Positions 38,201 to 50,200 of a stretch of DNA of 64,000 bases are shown here, piece by piece. The stretch lies in assembly GCA_021186555.1 (NCBI GenBank), contig JAJKFL010000007.1:32525827-32589826 (forward strand). The letters are read 5' to 3'. Position numbers and translations under genes: made by a program. The stretch's first letter is position 1; each line of letters opens with the position of its first letter. Source of the stretch: Reticulitermes speratus (Eukaryota; Arthropoda; Insecta; Blattodea; Rhinotermitidae). The notes under the pieces were generated by a model. That model searched no databases and was not told the DNA's origin. It saw only the letters and a program-made list of their open reading frames with translations.

Positions 38201-41200
38201 TTGTATGATGTCCAGTGGCTGTTTGTCAGTATTTTAGGATCTCAGAGATGTGGATGTTTCATACTGTAGTTCCAGTGCACAGGCACGAGCAGGTATCGCT
38301 GTTTTCAAACAACCCTGTATGGTGTGACTTGGAAAAGCATGATGTGTGAAAACTAAAGACAGCAATGATTTTTGTCACGCCTCACACTGTCACTAATTAC
38401 TTTATTAAAGGATTTCCCCTATACGTATTTCGGCAATCTATATTGCCATCTTCAGGGGTCATTTTGGTTTGTACATAGACCAATGTACATATGTCAATAT
38501 TGGTTATTACACCTTCTATAAGATTGTATAAAAATTGTGTAAAATTGTATTATAGTATTAAAATAGTACTAAAATAGCTTGTTAAAGTTGATAGTAACAG
38601 ATATCCGACAAGGAACAACATACCGGACCACACTGCCAATAATTACGAATTTTATTGCAAAATGTAATTTAATACTATCTTACTATCAACTTTAACAAGC
38701 TATTTTAGTACTATTTTAATACTATAATACAATTTTACACAATTTTTGTACAATCTTATAGAAGGTGTAATAACCAATATTGACATGTACATTGGTCTAT
38801 GCACAAACCAAAATGACCCCCTGAAGATGGCAATATAAATTGCTGAAATACGTATTGGGGAAATCCTTTAATAAAGTAATTAGTGAAAATTATCTTTGTG
38901 CATTTGTTGGTGAATGATAATCAGTTATATAACGATGCACGGTGAATACAACGTGAAATTCACACTGTCGGTTGTTCAGAAGTTTCCAACGGGTTGTTCC
39001 CATGCATTACAACTCTGATATTGTGCGCTACATTTAACTGTGCAAGCCAAGTTCACCAGATCACTAAAAAAAATTGTCCTCCATTTTCTTAGCGGAGCAT
39101 AAGTTAAATGTGTTCAAAGACACCTGCAAGCCACAGATTGTTCGTTACTGATTTATGCCATAAGGCGCAAAGAGCAGTTCTGGGTATGTGTTTGTTACAG
39201 GCATTAACGGACGATGTGTGCAGTCTGCTGCTTGCTTTGAACAATGTGAAGGAACATCCGTGCATCACATTCTTCCTTCAGAAAGCATTCCCTGAGTTGC
39301 AGGTGAGTTTATGCATGTCTCGGTCATACGTCGTTGTGGAAACCAGAAAAGAAATAAGACCAGGAAGTTGTAATAAAATGTGAAGTGTGCTTACTTCCCA
39401 GTACGTTCTGCGCGATCCTGTGTATCGCATTAGTATTAATGTTTATTTCAAGCTAGAGAACACTGCAGACACCACTCTGCATGCAGGCATAGAATATTTT
39501 TCCTGATGGAAAATTGTTTTTCCAAGTTTGATTTAACTCTTTTCTTATAGTAAATTGAGGATCAGTGAGGCAAATTCATCTACACTTGCCATGATCACAA
39601 AAAAGGCTGGATTTTTATTGCATGTAATGTTTTATTTATATAAAAAGTATGGTCAAAACATTCCCAGAAATTTGAAAATTCTGCCAGAATAATCCATTCT
39701 TGTGTGTCTTGGCAGCTTTTGAGTGAGGAGGTTGTTGTGATCCCTTGTGAAAGCTACAGCATTTTTCCAGGAAATTTTTCACCGTACCACATATGCTGTA
39801 TATTAAGATATCGGATTGTCATGCTAATATACCATATTGACCTGAATAGAGGGTGAGAATTTTTTACTAATTCCTCGTCTGAAAAATGAGTGGTTGCTTT
39901 ATAGTAAATTTAACCTTTAGGAGGGGATGCATTTAAATGTCAATTGTATCTCTTCATGGCCTGTGTTTTTCTGATTAGCCTGGACATTTAAATTGCTACC
40001 AAGTAAACACACAGAGACCCGCATATGGCATGCTAGGCCATTCGTCATTACATTTCTCTCTTAGGACGATAAAGGTTAAAAATCTCTGCATACGTATTTC
40101 CTGAAAAGTGAAGGCTGTGAAGGGAGTCATCCTGTATTCAGGTTTTCGCACAGATGCCTGTCTTGTGGTACTCAGTTTTTACAAAATAGCTTGGGAATTA
40201 ATAGATCAGGCCTGACAATAAGGGATTATAAAGTTGCTGTTGATCTGTGCAGCTAAAGGTGTTCATGTAGGAGTTTGTTTAGGAAACTTCATATTTTAAC
40301 TCTAACATGTTTATATATTTATTCTTTGATATTGTTTGTTTTGAAAAATATGGACAATTATCAAACAAACTGATCCATTCATACGATTAATACAAGGTGT
40401 AAAAATCAATTACACAGGCCTGTCGCAAATCTGTCGAGTTTTCAAAAGGGAGTCTTTTATTCTGGATTATGGATTTTGAATAGTTTACCATCTATAATTT
40501 TAGAATGTCAAAACAATAAATCACACTTCAGGGCAGCATTGAGGAAATATCTTGTAGCTCATTGTTTTTACTCACTTAATGAATTTTTTGCACACAGTCA
40601 AAATAATTAATTATAATAGTGATTATCATTCTGTATTGTAAATTATGATGACGAAATACCAATTTATGTCTTCAGTATGCTTTGATGCTGTGTTATATTG
40701 TGTTTCATGTTTTATCTCTTGTTTAATTATTGTATATTTTGTACTGCATTGGCTAATTATTGTTTGTCGTGTGTGTTGGTGTCTTTTGTCTGTTTGTGCT
40801 AAATATAGTGTAAGTCCGTATTATTGACATGTTTCATATTCTGCCGTATTAACGGGCTTTGGATCTGTGAAACGTATAGGCATGTATGTATGTAAAGATG
40901 AAAACTCGTACTTGTTAGTACAACCAAAATTTGTCAAGAATGAGACTACTGTTGTGGTGCCATACTGTGGTCATGCACTGGGCAGTTAAATGAGAATAAA
41001 AACTGTCCCTGTATATTTATGACCAGCTGGTGCTACTGCACACACCGTTCATTTGTGGTGTCTGTGGTGAAAGAACAATTTTCAAGGGTGTTTGACCACG
41101 AAGGTCCCCCAACTCCTCCACATGAATTTTATCTTTATGGAATCTAGGAGTCCCCAGTTTCAACTTAAACAACTACAAATGTAAATGAAACCATCCTTCA

Positions 41201-44200
41201 GATTGAACTAACACATGTCTGCAAAGAAGATACAACATATATTTGCATTTATATAAGCATATGGAGATCATTCAAATATTGGCTTAGCTTAAAATCCAAA
41301 ATCATGTGTTTTAAAAGTTGTTGTCTTTTGATCATCATAAATTTTATTTCTGAAACTACAGAGTTTTTCAGTGTATTGCAGACCATTTATGTTTAGTTCT
41401 AGCAATATTCCTGTATTTTTTGTGGTCTTGTTCATGGCTGTGTGTGTTTCTGTGTAGTACAGACATATTGTTTTTGATATCGATCTTGCTACCATGGAGC
41501 TCCCACGGGCCCACATCAGAAAGGACGATATTCTTCCGCTCAGTATTGAGAATCTCCTACACCATTCTGGTATTGAAGATAATGCAAAAGGTGAGATTAT
41601 TAACGAAACTTGAAGTTTTTGTATGAAGATGTAACATGTTTATTTAAAATGTTATTTTTGGACTTTATGTACTATCACAGTTTGTTAAAACCACTGTGTT
41701 TCAGAAGTTTGTCATCTGTCCTCAGGTCTACAGGATGAGGTAGAAAACCTATTCTTTAGGATTGCTGCAGTAGAATTTTTGTAATTTAGCAGTAGCTGTA
41801 CCAAGATACTCAACAGAATATGTTTCTATATTATCCTGTGTATCTGGAGATGGAAGTATGACCAACTTCCAAAATCTAGTAGTTTTTTTTTACCTCTTGT
41901 AATTTAGTGGTGTTTTTATCATCAATAATTTTTATTCAGATTAAGTTTGCTTTTCTCTTTTTACCCTCTTCTGCAGTTGTTTACTTCTTGTTAATGTGAA
42001 TACTTCATGTCTTATTGCTTTTGTAAGATTTTCTGTATTTTGTAATCATGTCTAGTGTATTTACTCTAAAATGAGCTTTAAATTATGAACAGGCTGTTGT
42101 TTTGCAACAGATATTAAGAACAGGAAAAAACTTTCTAGGCGGGGGGTGGGGAGTTTGGAGCTGTTTCAATATCGGAAGGGGATAGTGAAATTAAAAGCAT
42201 TGGGAATCACTTTTGTAGGTGGTGCTGGAAACAGTTAGCTTTCAATAGAATCACACATGTGACTTTTGTTATTATTATAGAGAAGTTTTTATTTTGCTTG
42301 GTTACTTTCAGACATTGTAAATTTGGGTGGTTTACCACTGATTGTGAACTTGTGCCGGCATTTTGAGGATGATACAGATGTCACCATCAAGTTGGTTAAC
42401 CTGCTCTCCAACATATCCATGCAGGATGGTATGCAGCAGCACTTTTTTGTTACCGGTAAGACGTTACTTTAATTTGCTTTCATGTCCGATTTAGTGGATC
42501 CATGAACAAAAGTACTGTATCATATTAGGTGGCTATAATACAGAAACGATAAATAAAGAAAATTATCATCAAGCGTTATGTGCAGAATTAGGATATCTAG
42601 ACTATGGCAGCCATGGATTCTGAGTGATGTTCTGCCAGAGAGATGTAAGAAATAAAAGTTTTAAGGATGCTATGATAAAAGTACATAATACAGTAGCAAG
42701 AGCTGTTCTTACAGTTGGAGCAAAAGTGTGGGGACTGACAGAAAGTGAGAGTGGAAGGGGTGAAGCTACTGAGAGGTTGTGAGATTTGAGGTTCCCACAG
42801 TGGTGTTACTGGGGTTCGTGTATTGTGGGATGTGACACTGTCATTGGATGAGTTGTTCCTGACTTGTCAAAGGATCATAGTGCCTTCATCTTCAGTGGGC
42901 AGGCAGTCCAAGAACAAGGGGCTGTTTTTCTCGGATTGCTTGACCCTTTAAGATGAAGGCAGTACGATTCTTTGAAACACTGGGAACTATCAAATTGAAT
43001 AAATAGACCAACTAATGCACTATTTGACTACTTTAATGTAGTGTCTTTCTTATACACCCTACACGTGTTTCGGACCTAGGTCCATCTTCGGGGGGTCTCA
43101 GTATTGTTAAAAACTACTAAAACAAGCACATGTTTAAACGAACGTACAGCACTCGCGTACCGCTGTTGTGGTAGAATTGTCTGGATAAAATTGTAGAACA
43201 TAAATATGTATATATTTAGTTAAAACCTTATTGAAATTGTGAGATATATGTATGATGTTCACTGGTGCGGAATAGTGTGAAACTGGGAACTATATTTATA
43301 GTCTGACAAATGTACAATTTAATCACATCAACTGTGTAACGCTGTCCTACATGTTTCGAACCCTTAATTTCGGTTCATCATCAGGGACTCATCATTTCAA
43401 ACTACACACCTTTACATCAATTGGTACAATTGTCCATACAGTAAGAACAGAATGTCATGAATTCCTCACAATCGTGCTTATACATTGTTTAAAAGAAATA
43501 AAAGGTGAGAAATGTAGTTGTTGGTTGTTTCGAGTCTTAACACTGGTTAAACTGGGAACTACTCATGCAACAGCACAGAGTCATGTCACAGAAGACACGC
43601 ATCCTCCTACCTACAGGCTGCTCTTCAGTGTGCACTGGACACTGTTTCTCCAGGAATAAACTGGCCAGTCTGGGGCTGTAGTTTCATGTCCCTTTTATGC
43701 CTTCATGGCATTGTGCTTGGCACAGAGAAACCCTGTGGAAGTGGAATGACTACTGAACATGACTGACGCCAGGTTTAATACATGTTACAGGATGCATCGG
43801 GCTTCTGGCTCGGTGGGCACAGCATCCCAACATCCGGCTATCTATACCGGCCACACGTGCGTTGGCCAACCTAGATGTGGATGACACACCTGAAATTAAA
43901 TTTTCATCACATCTCCATTTGCTTTACCCCACCGTGCGTCGCATCGATTTGCCAAAACTTGATGTTGTATTCATTCACGGCCTCCTTGGTGGAGTTTTTG
44001 TCACTTGGCGCCAGCGAGACCGTGAACACACAAACATGAGCGGTTCACGTACGTATGTTATAGCTTGACTAATTGAAACTTATTCATATTCAAGCTGCAG
44101 TGTCTAGCATACCATGTGAAACAAGTAAGTATTAACCCTTTCACTGTTAATTCCAGAAACAGTAAAAAAATATAGGTTTATTACAAATTCAGAATTTATT

Positions 44201-47200
44201 TTTAAAAACAATTTTTGTAAATAAACTAATAGGTGCAAAAGTTACAGTTATGTTGGTTGTAAGAGTACATAATAAGAAATATTTGATTTCTTTGTTTGCA
44301 AGTGAGGTAGTTTATGAAGACCGTGAGTGATGAGCCTTCAGGCTCAAAACATGGCAGGTTAATTACTGGTACCATATTTGATGGTAAATAGAATTTATAT
44401 TAAATTAATAATACAGTGGTATGACTTTGGGAGCTCAGTTGGTCCAGTGACTAGGTTACGGGCTGGATGAAAGGAGTTGGGATTCAATTCCCAACAGAAG
44501 CAAGACTTTTTCTTTTCATCAAAGCATCCATACAGGCTCCTGGGGCTCAGTGAGCCTCGCTTTTAGTGGGTTCAGTGTGCTCTTTTTGCCTGAGGTTAAG
44601 TGGCATGGTCATGAAACTGGCCACTCGCCTCTATAGGTGTTGAGGTTAAGAATACTTGGAGCTATACCTCCTCGCCCCTTATGCCTTCAATGTGCAGTGC
44701 CTAATGTAGTCAAGGTGAAGATAACTGTATTTAGGCTTTCATGTGAAGTAATTTCAACCTGTCATAGTAACCAAGTCATCAGATGTGTTAATTGCACAAA
44801 TAAAAATAAGACTGTGAGTCACATGTGGTGACATATGATACATCATTTTCGGTGACCGGATAAATGCGCACACGACGAAAGCCCACACGACAATTGCGCA
44901 CAGATAAAACCCCACAGTCATGAATGCTCACAGGAAAAATACCCACACCGATAAATGCTCACACGGATGAATGCTCACAAGGATAATTGCTCACAAGTTT
45001 AAATGCTCACATTGATAAATGCTCACACGGACAAATGCTCACACGGGCGAATTGTCACACAGGAAAGTACGCACATACAAGAATTAGGTTAGGTTAGCGT
45101 TCAGGCTATGTCTCTGTTCTGTATATGAAGGGAATGGCCACTGGACACAAACTTAGGTTAGCGTGTAGGCTATGTCTCTGTTTTGTAAATTAAGTGAATG
45201 GCCACTGGACACAAACTTAGGTTAGCGTTCAGGCTATGTCTCTGTTTTGTATATTAAGTGAATGGCCACTGGACACAAAGTTAGGTTAGCGTTCAGGCTA
45301 TGTCTCTGTTCTGTATATGAAGGGAATGGCCACTGGACACAAACTTAGGTTAGCGTGTAGGCTATGTCTCTGTTTTGTATATTAAGTGAATGGCCAATGG
45401 ACACAAACTTAGGTTAGCGTTCAGGCTATGTCTCTGTTTTGTATATTAAGTGAATGGCCACTTGACACAAACTTAGGTTAGCGTTCAGGCTATGTCTCTG
45501 TTACAGTCAGCGCGATATTTCAACCTCGTCCCCCTCATTACACTACCATTACTTTCCTGTGTGACAATTCGCCCGTGTGAGCATTCATCCGTGTGAGCAT
45601 TTATCCTTGTGAGCAATTATCCTTGTGAGCATTAATCCGTGTGAGCATTCATCCGTGTGAGCATTTATCGGTGTGGGTATTTTTCCTGTGAGCATTCATG
45701 ACAGTGGGGTTTTATCTGTGCGCAATTGTCGTGTGGGCTTTTGTCATGGAACCATCATTTTCAGAAGGTCACAGCTCTAATGATGAGCCAGACATCGACC
45801 GCAATGTAAGTGATCAGCGGACAAAGGAGTACCTTCAGGACGTGGCAGAGTTCCTGCAGGATGAGTGGGAAATTTTAGGGTCAGATTTTGAAATGGTGCT
45901 TTCAGACTGTCCAGAGAAAGCAAACAGCATGGGTAAAGGACCATACTCATATAGTGGGTAAGTTTTCACAGTCTTACAAAAAATATATACCTTTTTAAGT
46001 TTGTGGTTTGTCTCCATTTATGAGAGTTCAAGAAGACTTCTTGGACTGCTTGACCATTGAAGATGGGACCGATAGAGCATAAATCTCGTCTACACTGCAG
46101 TGGAAGCCTGAAAAGACACAACTTGATTCTTATAAGGTCACATTGATAATTGTCCTGTTTAGGGACTTTTTTTCTCTTTGTCATTTTATTTTCTTTTTTC
46201 ACTTGCCTTTTCTTCCTCCCACTTCATTCCACTTATGCATCTTCCCTCCCTCCTTCATTTTACCGTTCTTCCTTTCTTCCTTCTTCAGAAAACAGCACTC
46301 GTAAGGACCAGTGGCTCAATCAAGATCCTGCTCTCCACTCTCCCTTTCTTATGTTATGTACTCTTTTCCCCACTCATCTCACATTTCGAACCAGAAGGTG
46401 GAGGCAGTAGATTTCTCCAAAGTGTTGGTATATATCTACCAAACTGCATGGCATCACGTTTGAGAAGACTAGACTCATAATACTCACCAATGTGATAGCC
46501 TGATATAAACTGTCACTGTTCCCATTAACCTGTAGTTTCTTCATTGTGCTTTGGGAATGCTGATACAGCTTTGTGATAGTAGTGTATGTCATGGCCTTGT
46601 TAATGAAAGGTCCCTCCAGCCTAACTGAGTTTTGATGGTGCCAGTTGTGATTTTGAATATTTGACCATCAAGGTTTGACATTTTTATTCTCTTCATCCCC
46701 CTTGTGGTCATTGAGAATGGGACAGATGTGGTCAACAGTATTTTGAAGATGTCAACAGCAGCAGCCACGTAGAACATGGAAAGAAATACAAGAATGGTGA
46801 TTAAATAATTTGGACATGTTGAATTTGTTGGTGATGTCAGCAATTGGAGGGTAAGTACATATTATGTCACTGACTTGTAGCCCTATTAGTTTCAAGCACA
46901 AAGTCAACAGCTGTTTGCAATTGGGAATCAGATCCAGTCATCAGGTCACTGGAAGGGCAGTTGGCAACAGAAGGGATACTGTGGCATGGACAATAACCAT
47001 CTTGTCAAATTTAAGGAGGGAGAGTTAAGTGGTACAAAAAGTAATGTTTAATTTTGTCCTAATAAATCATGTGATGTACTTGTGGATTGTAGATCATGTG
47101 GGTGAATATGTGATTATCATTGGATTTATCAAAGTAATGTTAGTCTTTGTCTGTGTAGTCTGTTACTGTAATTATAGTCTGTACAGTAATATATTTATCA

Positions 47201-50200
47201 TCATCACCATCTCACAGGACTGAGTTCAAGAACCAACACGTCTTTATTCTGCACCGTGCTGCTGTTACAAGATTATGTCTCTTGAGTGAGAATGAGGTCT
47301 TCAAAAAATATGAATATTAAATAATAAATTCTTTTTGGTGTTGCACCATTACGTAGAATGCCACAAAGTTAATAAGTTATTTCAAATGTGTCTTTGTGCA
47401 GTTATCATCCATGTGTTCGACAATCTGTGGAGGACTGCAAGACGTACTCTGTGTGCTGGCCACGCGACTGGCTCACACAAGATTGCCATCACTTGCGTGT
47501 TATCGGTGTGAACTATGATACTCATTTGTCAATGTGGGCGCCGATGTGTCCTGTAGAAAGTGTCAAGTGAGTTATCTGTTCTGTCTTGTCATTAGTTAGT
47601 GTGACTAACAAACTAATTAACTACAATTTTGATTTCAGGCTTCCGCCATGATGTTAATGAGATCTGCGATCTTCTGGGATATTATGCGGTGTTGTGTGGT
47701 AATTGTTTACCGACGTTTCGGGACAACGTTTCGGTCCCATCTTCACGGGTCAAGAGTCCAAGTAAGAAAGAAAGCCAACAACCTATAACGTAGATTCTGG
47801 AAATTACAGCATGGTAGCAATACATAGGCGTGATGACAGCCAATAGGGTAGAACCACATTGAGAGAGGGGTGGAACAAACAACGTAAAGCTGTTAGGGGT
47901 ACCGAGAATGCAAACATCTAAGACTGCTGGAAAAACATATTCTTTCCTACTCAGACTGTTTACCCGTGAAGATGGGACCGACACGTTGTCCCGAAACGTC
48001 GGTAAACAATTACCACACGACGCCGCATAATATCCCAGGAGAGCACACATCTAATTACCTACAAGAAATTGTAACTCCCTCCAGCAGGGTTCTGCTTGAA
48101 GAATTGATCATCATTGAGCTCTCAAAATACCTTAGATTCATCCCTGTAGTAGCTCACCTTAGACCCTATTGTGAGCCAGATGAAGTCAGTCTATACTTTC
48201 ATCCCTTGTTCATATAAGGTCCACTTTAATATTATCCTATCATCTGTATGTTGGTCTCCCAAGTAGTATATTCTCTTCAGGCTTTCTGGCAATAACTGTG
48301 TACCCATTTCTCATATCCCGTGTATGTATGTGTCGTGTCTTCCCATCTCATCTGTTTTGATTGAATCTAATTTAATTAAAGAGAATAAATTATGAATATG
48401 ATATGTCTACATTTAAAAATACTGGAGAACAGTATACAAAAAAAAGACATTAACTTTGTTTCCCCCCTGGTGTCTGTGGGCAGAGCTGCATCCGCCCACA
48501 TGTGAGTGTGAGTGCATGTACATTTGTGTGTGTTGTTATATGATGTGAATTGTAACGGTTTGGAAAAAAATGTTTGGGCATAAGTGAGATTTACCTTCTT
48601 CATCCTTGCCTCACCCTATTTTAATACTGTACATGGAGTCCAGCTGCCCAGGTTTTATAGTATGTTGGTGCTAAATGCCCCCCTGTTTGTGCCATCCTGT
48701 AGCATCTGTGGCACCAGAATTTGTCCACCTCTGTACGCAGCCTTCCCTTATGCATTCTTGTTGTGAGTCATGAACATGGACTGTGGTAAAGTCCTTGTTA
48801 CATATACAGTATCAAATTTCAATCATTACTGTGCAGTTTACAGTTACTCAAGTTCTTTTTTATAACTGAGAGTACGGCACCTGAACTAACTAATTAATTA
48901 ATGAACTCCACGCAGCAGAATCCTTCTTCACAAGCTGATAGATCCTTAACTAGTCAAAAAATTAAATTAAGTTATAAACCAACCGATGCACACTAAAACC
49001 ACTTTTTAAGTAGCTTTATTATAAAATTGTTAAAATTGTACCCCTACACGTGTTTCGATCCTAGGATCATCGTCAGGGGGGTTTATTGCTAAAAGCTACA
49101 GTCACTTCAACACATGATTTAAAATATTCTATCTGCACTTTGAAACATAAGTTAAAATCTTGTAAAAAGATTCTCTAAAAGTTGTAAAATTATAAAAGCA
49201 CTGTAGATGGTAGATTGTGGAACTGCTGGCGTGTGGTATTAAAAGCATATGAAATGTTTTTGCGTGGAGCGGAGTGTACTACGTGTTGTGCGGTGAGGAG
49301 TACTACGGTAGTACTAGTAGTACAAGATTTTAACTTATGTTTCAAAGTGCAGATAGAATATTTTAAATCATGTGTTGAAGTGACTGTAGCTTTTAGCAAT
49401 AAACCCCCCTGACGATGATCCTAGGATCGAAACACGTGTAGGGGTACAATTTTAACAATTTTATAATAAAGCTACTTAAAAAGTGGTTTTAGTGTTTGGT
49501 TTATAACTTAATTTAATATGACGAAGATGCACGGTGTCAACAGTGTGAAATTTAGTCAAAAAATTCCCTGCATTTTATGGAATCCAAAATTTCATTACCA
49601 TGTTCACATGAGCCTGCCACTTGTCCCAATCATGAGCCAGATTAATCCAGTCCATGCCCTTCCATTCACTCTCTATAAGATTAATTATAATATTACCCTC
49701 CCAACTACACCCAGGTCTTCCACGCAGTATCCTTTCTTCAGAGTTCCCATCAAAGCACTGTATGCATTTTACTTCTTAATGGCACCTAAATGAGTGTGAA
49801 AAGATGCTAAACAAAATTCTGCACTTTACTGTTTTTGCTTGAGGTAGGGAATTTTGTGGATGTAAAAGAACAGGCGCTTGCTGGGATCGTGGGTTCGAAT
49901 CCCACCAGAGGCATGGATGTCTGTATGTTGTGAGTGTTGTGTGTTGTCAGGTAGAGGTCTCTGTGACGGGCTGGTCACTCGTCCAGAGGAGTCCTACCGA
50001 GTGTGGTGTGTCTAAAATGTGTGATCGCGAAACCTCGAAAAATGAGGTAATTTGAGAGAGTGGCTGTGATGAGCTGGTCTCATTTGACAGTGAAAATTAA
50101 TCTGGAGAAGACACTGTAACAGCAGGTGATGACATTAGAATCAGTTCTGAGATATGTAAATTTTAATGTGGAAAGTGTCAGGTAAAGCTCTCGGTTATCT

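Larger units (their letters stand above)
38392..38912. mobile_element. Foldback element with two hammerheads, in SERAC1 intron
   Basis: About 210-bp inverted arms (tcactaattactttattaaa ... tttaataaagtaattagtga) around a ~100-bp unique centre. The right end reads tgtgcatttgttggtg. One ribozyme-like core per arm. Confidence 0.88.
48957..49519. mobile_element. Long foldback with two intact hammerheads, in SERAC1 intron
   Basis: Arms of ~230 bp, from ttaagttataaccaacc-like left end (aaattaagttataaaccaac) to ttggtttataacttaattt. The arms are almost identical. A ~60-bp loop has alternating agtactac motifs. Confidence 0.9.

Noticed and set aside
39108..39200. Upstream extension of SERAC1 exon d
   Set aside because: A clear acceptor (gtttgttacag) sits at 39200 and phase 0 matches the previous exon.
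45084..45100. Interstitial telomere repeat (ttaggttaggttag)
   Set aside because: Only two to three units, at the edge of a 64-bp tandem repeat.
45698..45764. Alternative SERAC1 start with a hydrophobic leader (frame from 45698)
   Set aside because: This stretch is mostly the right terminal repeat of a transposon; the acceptor at 45763-45764 gives a frame-consistent exon.
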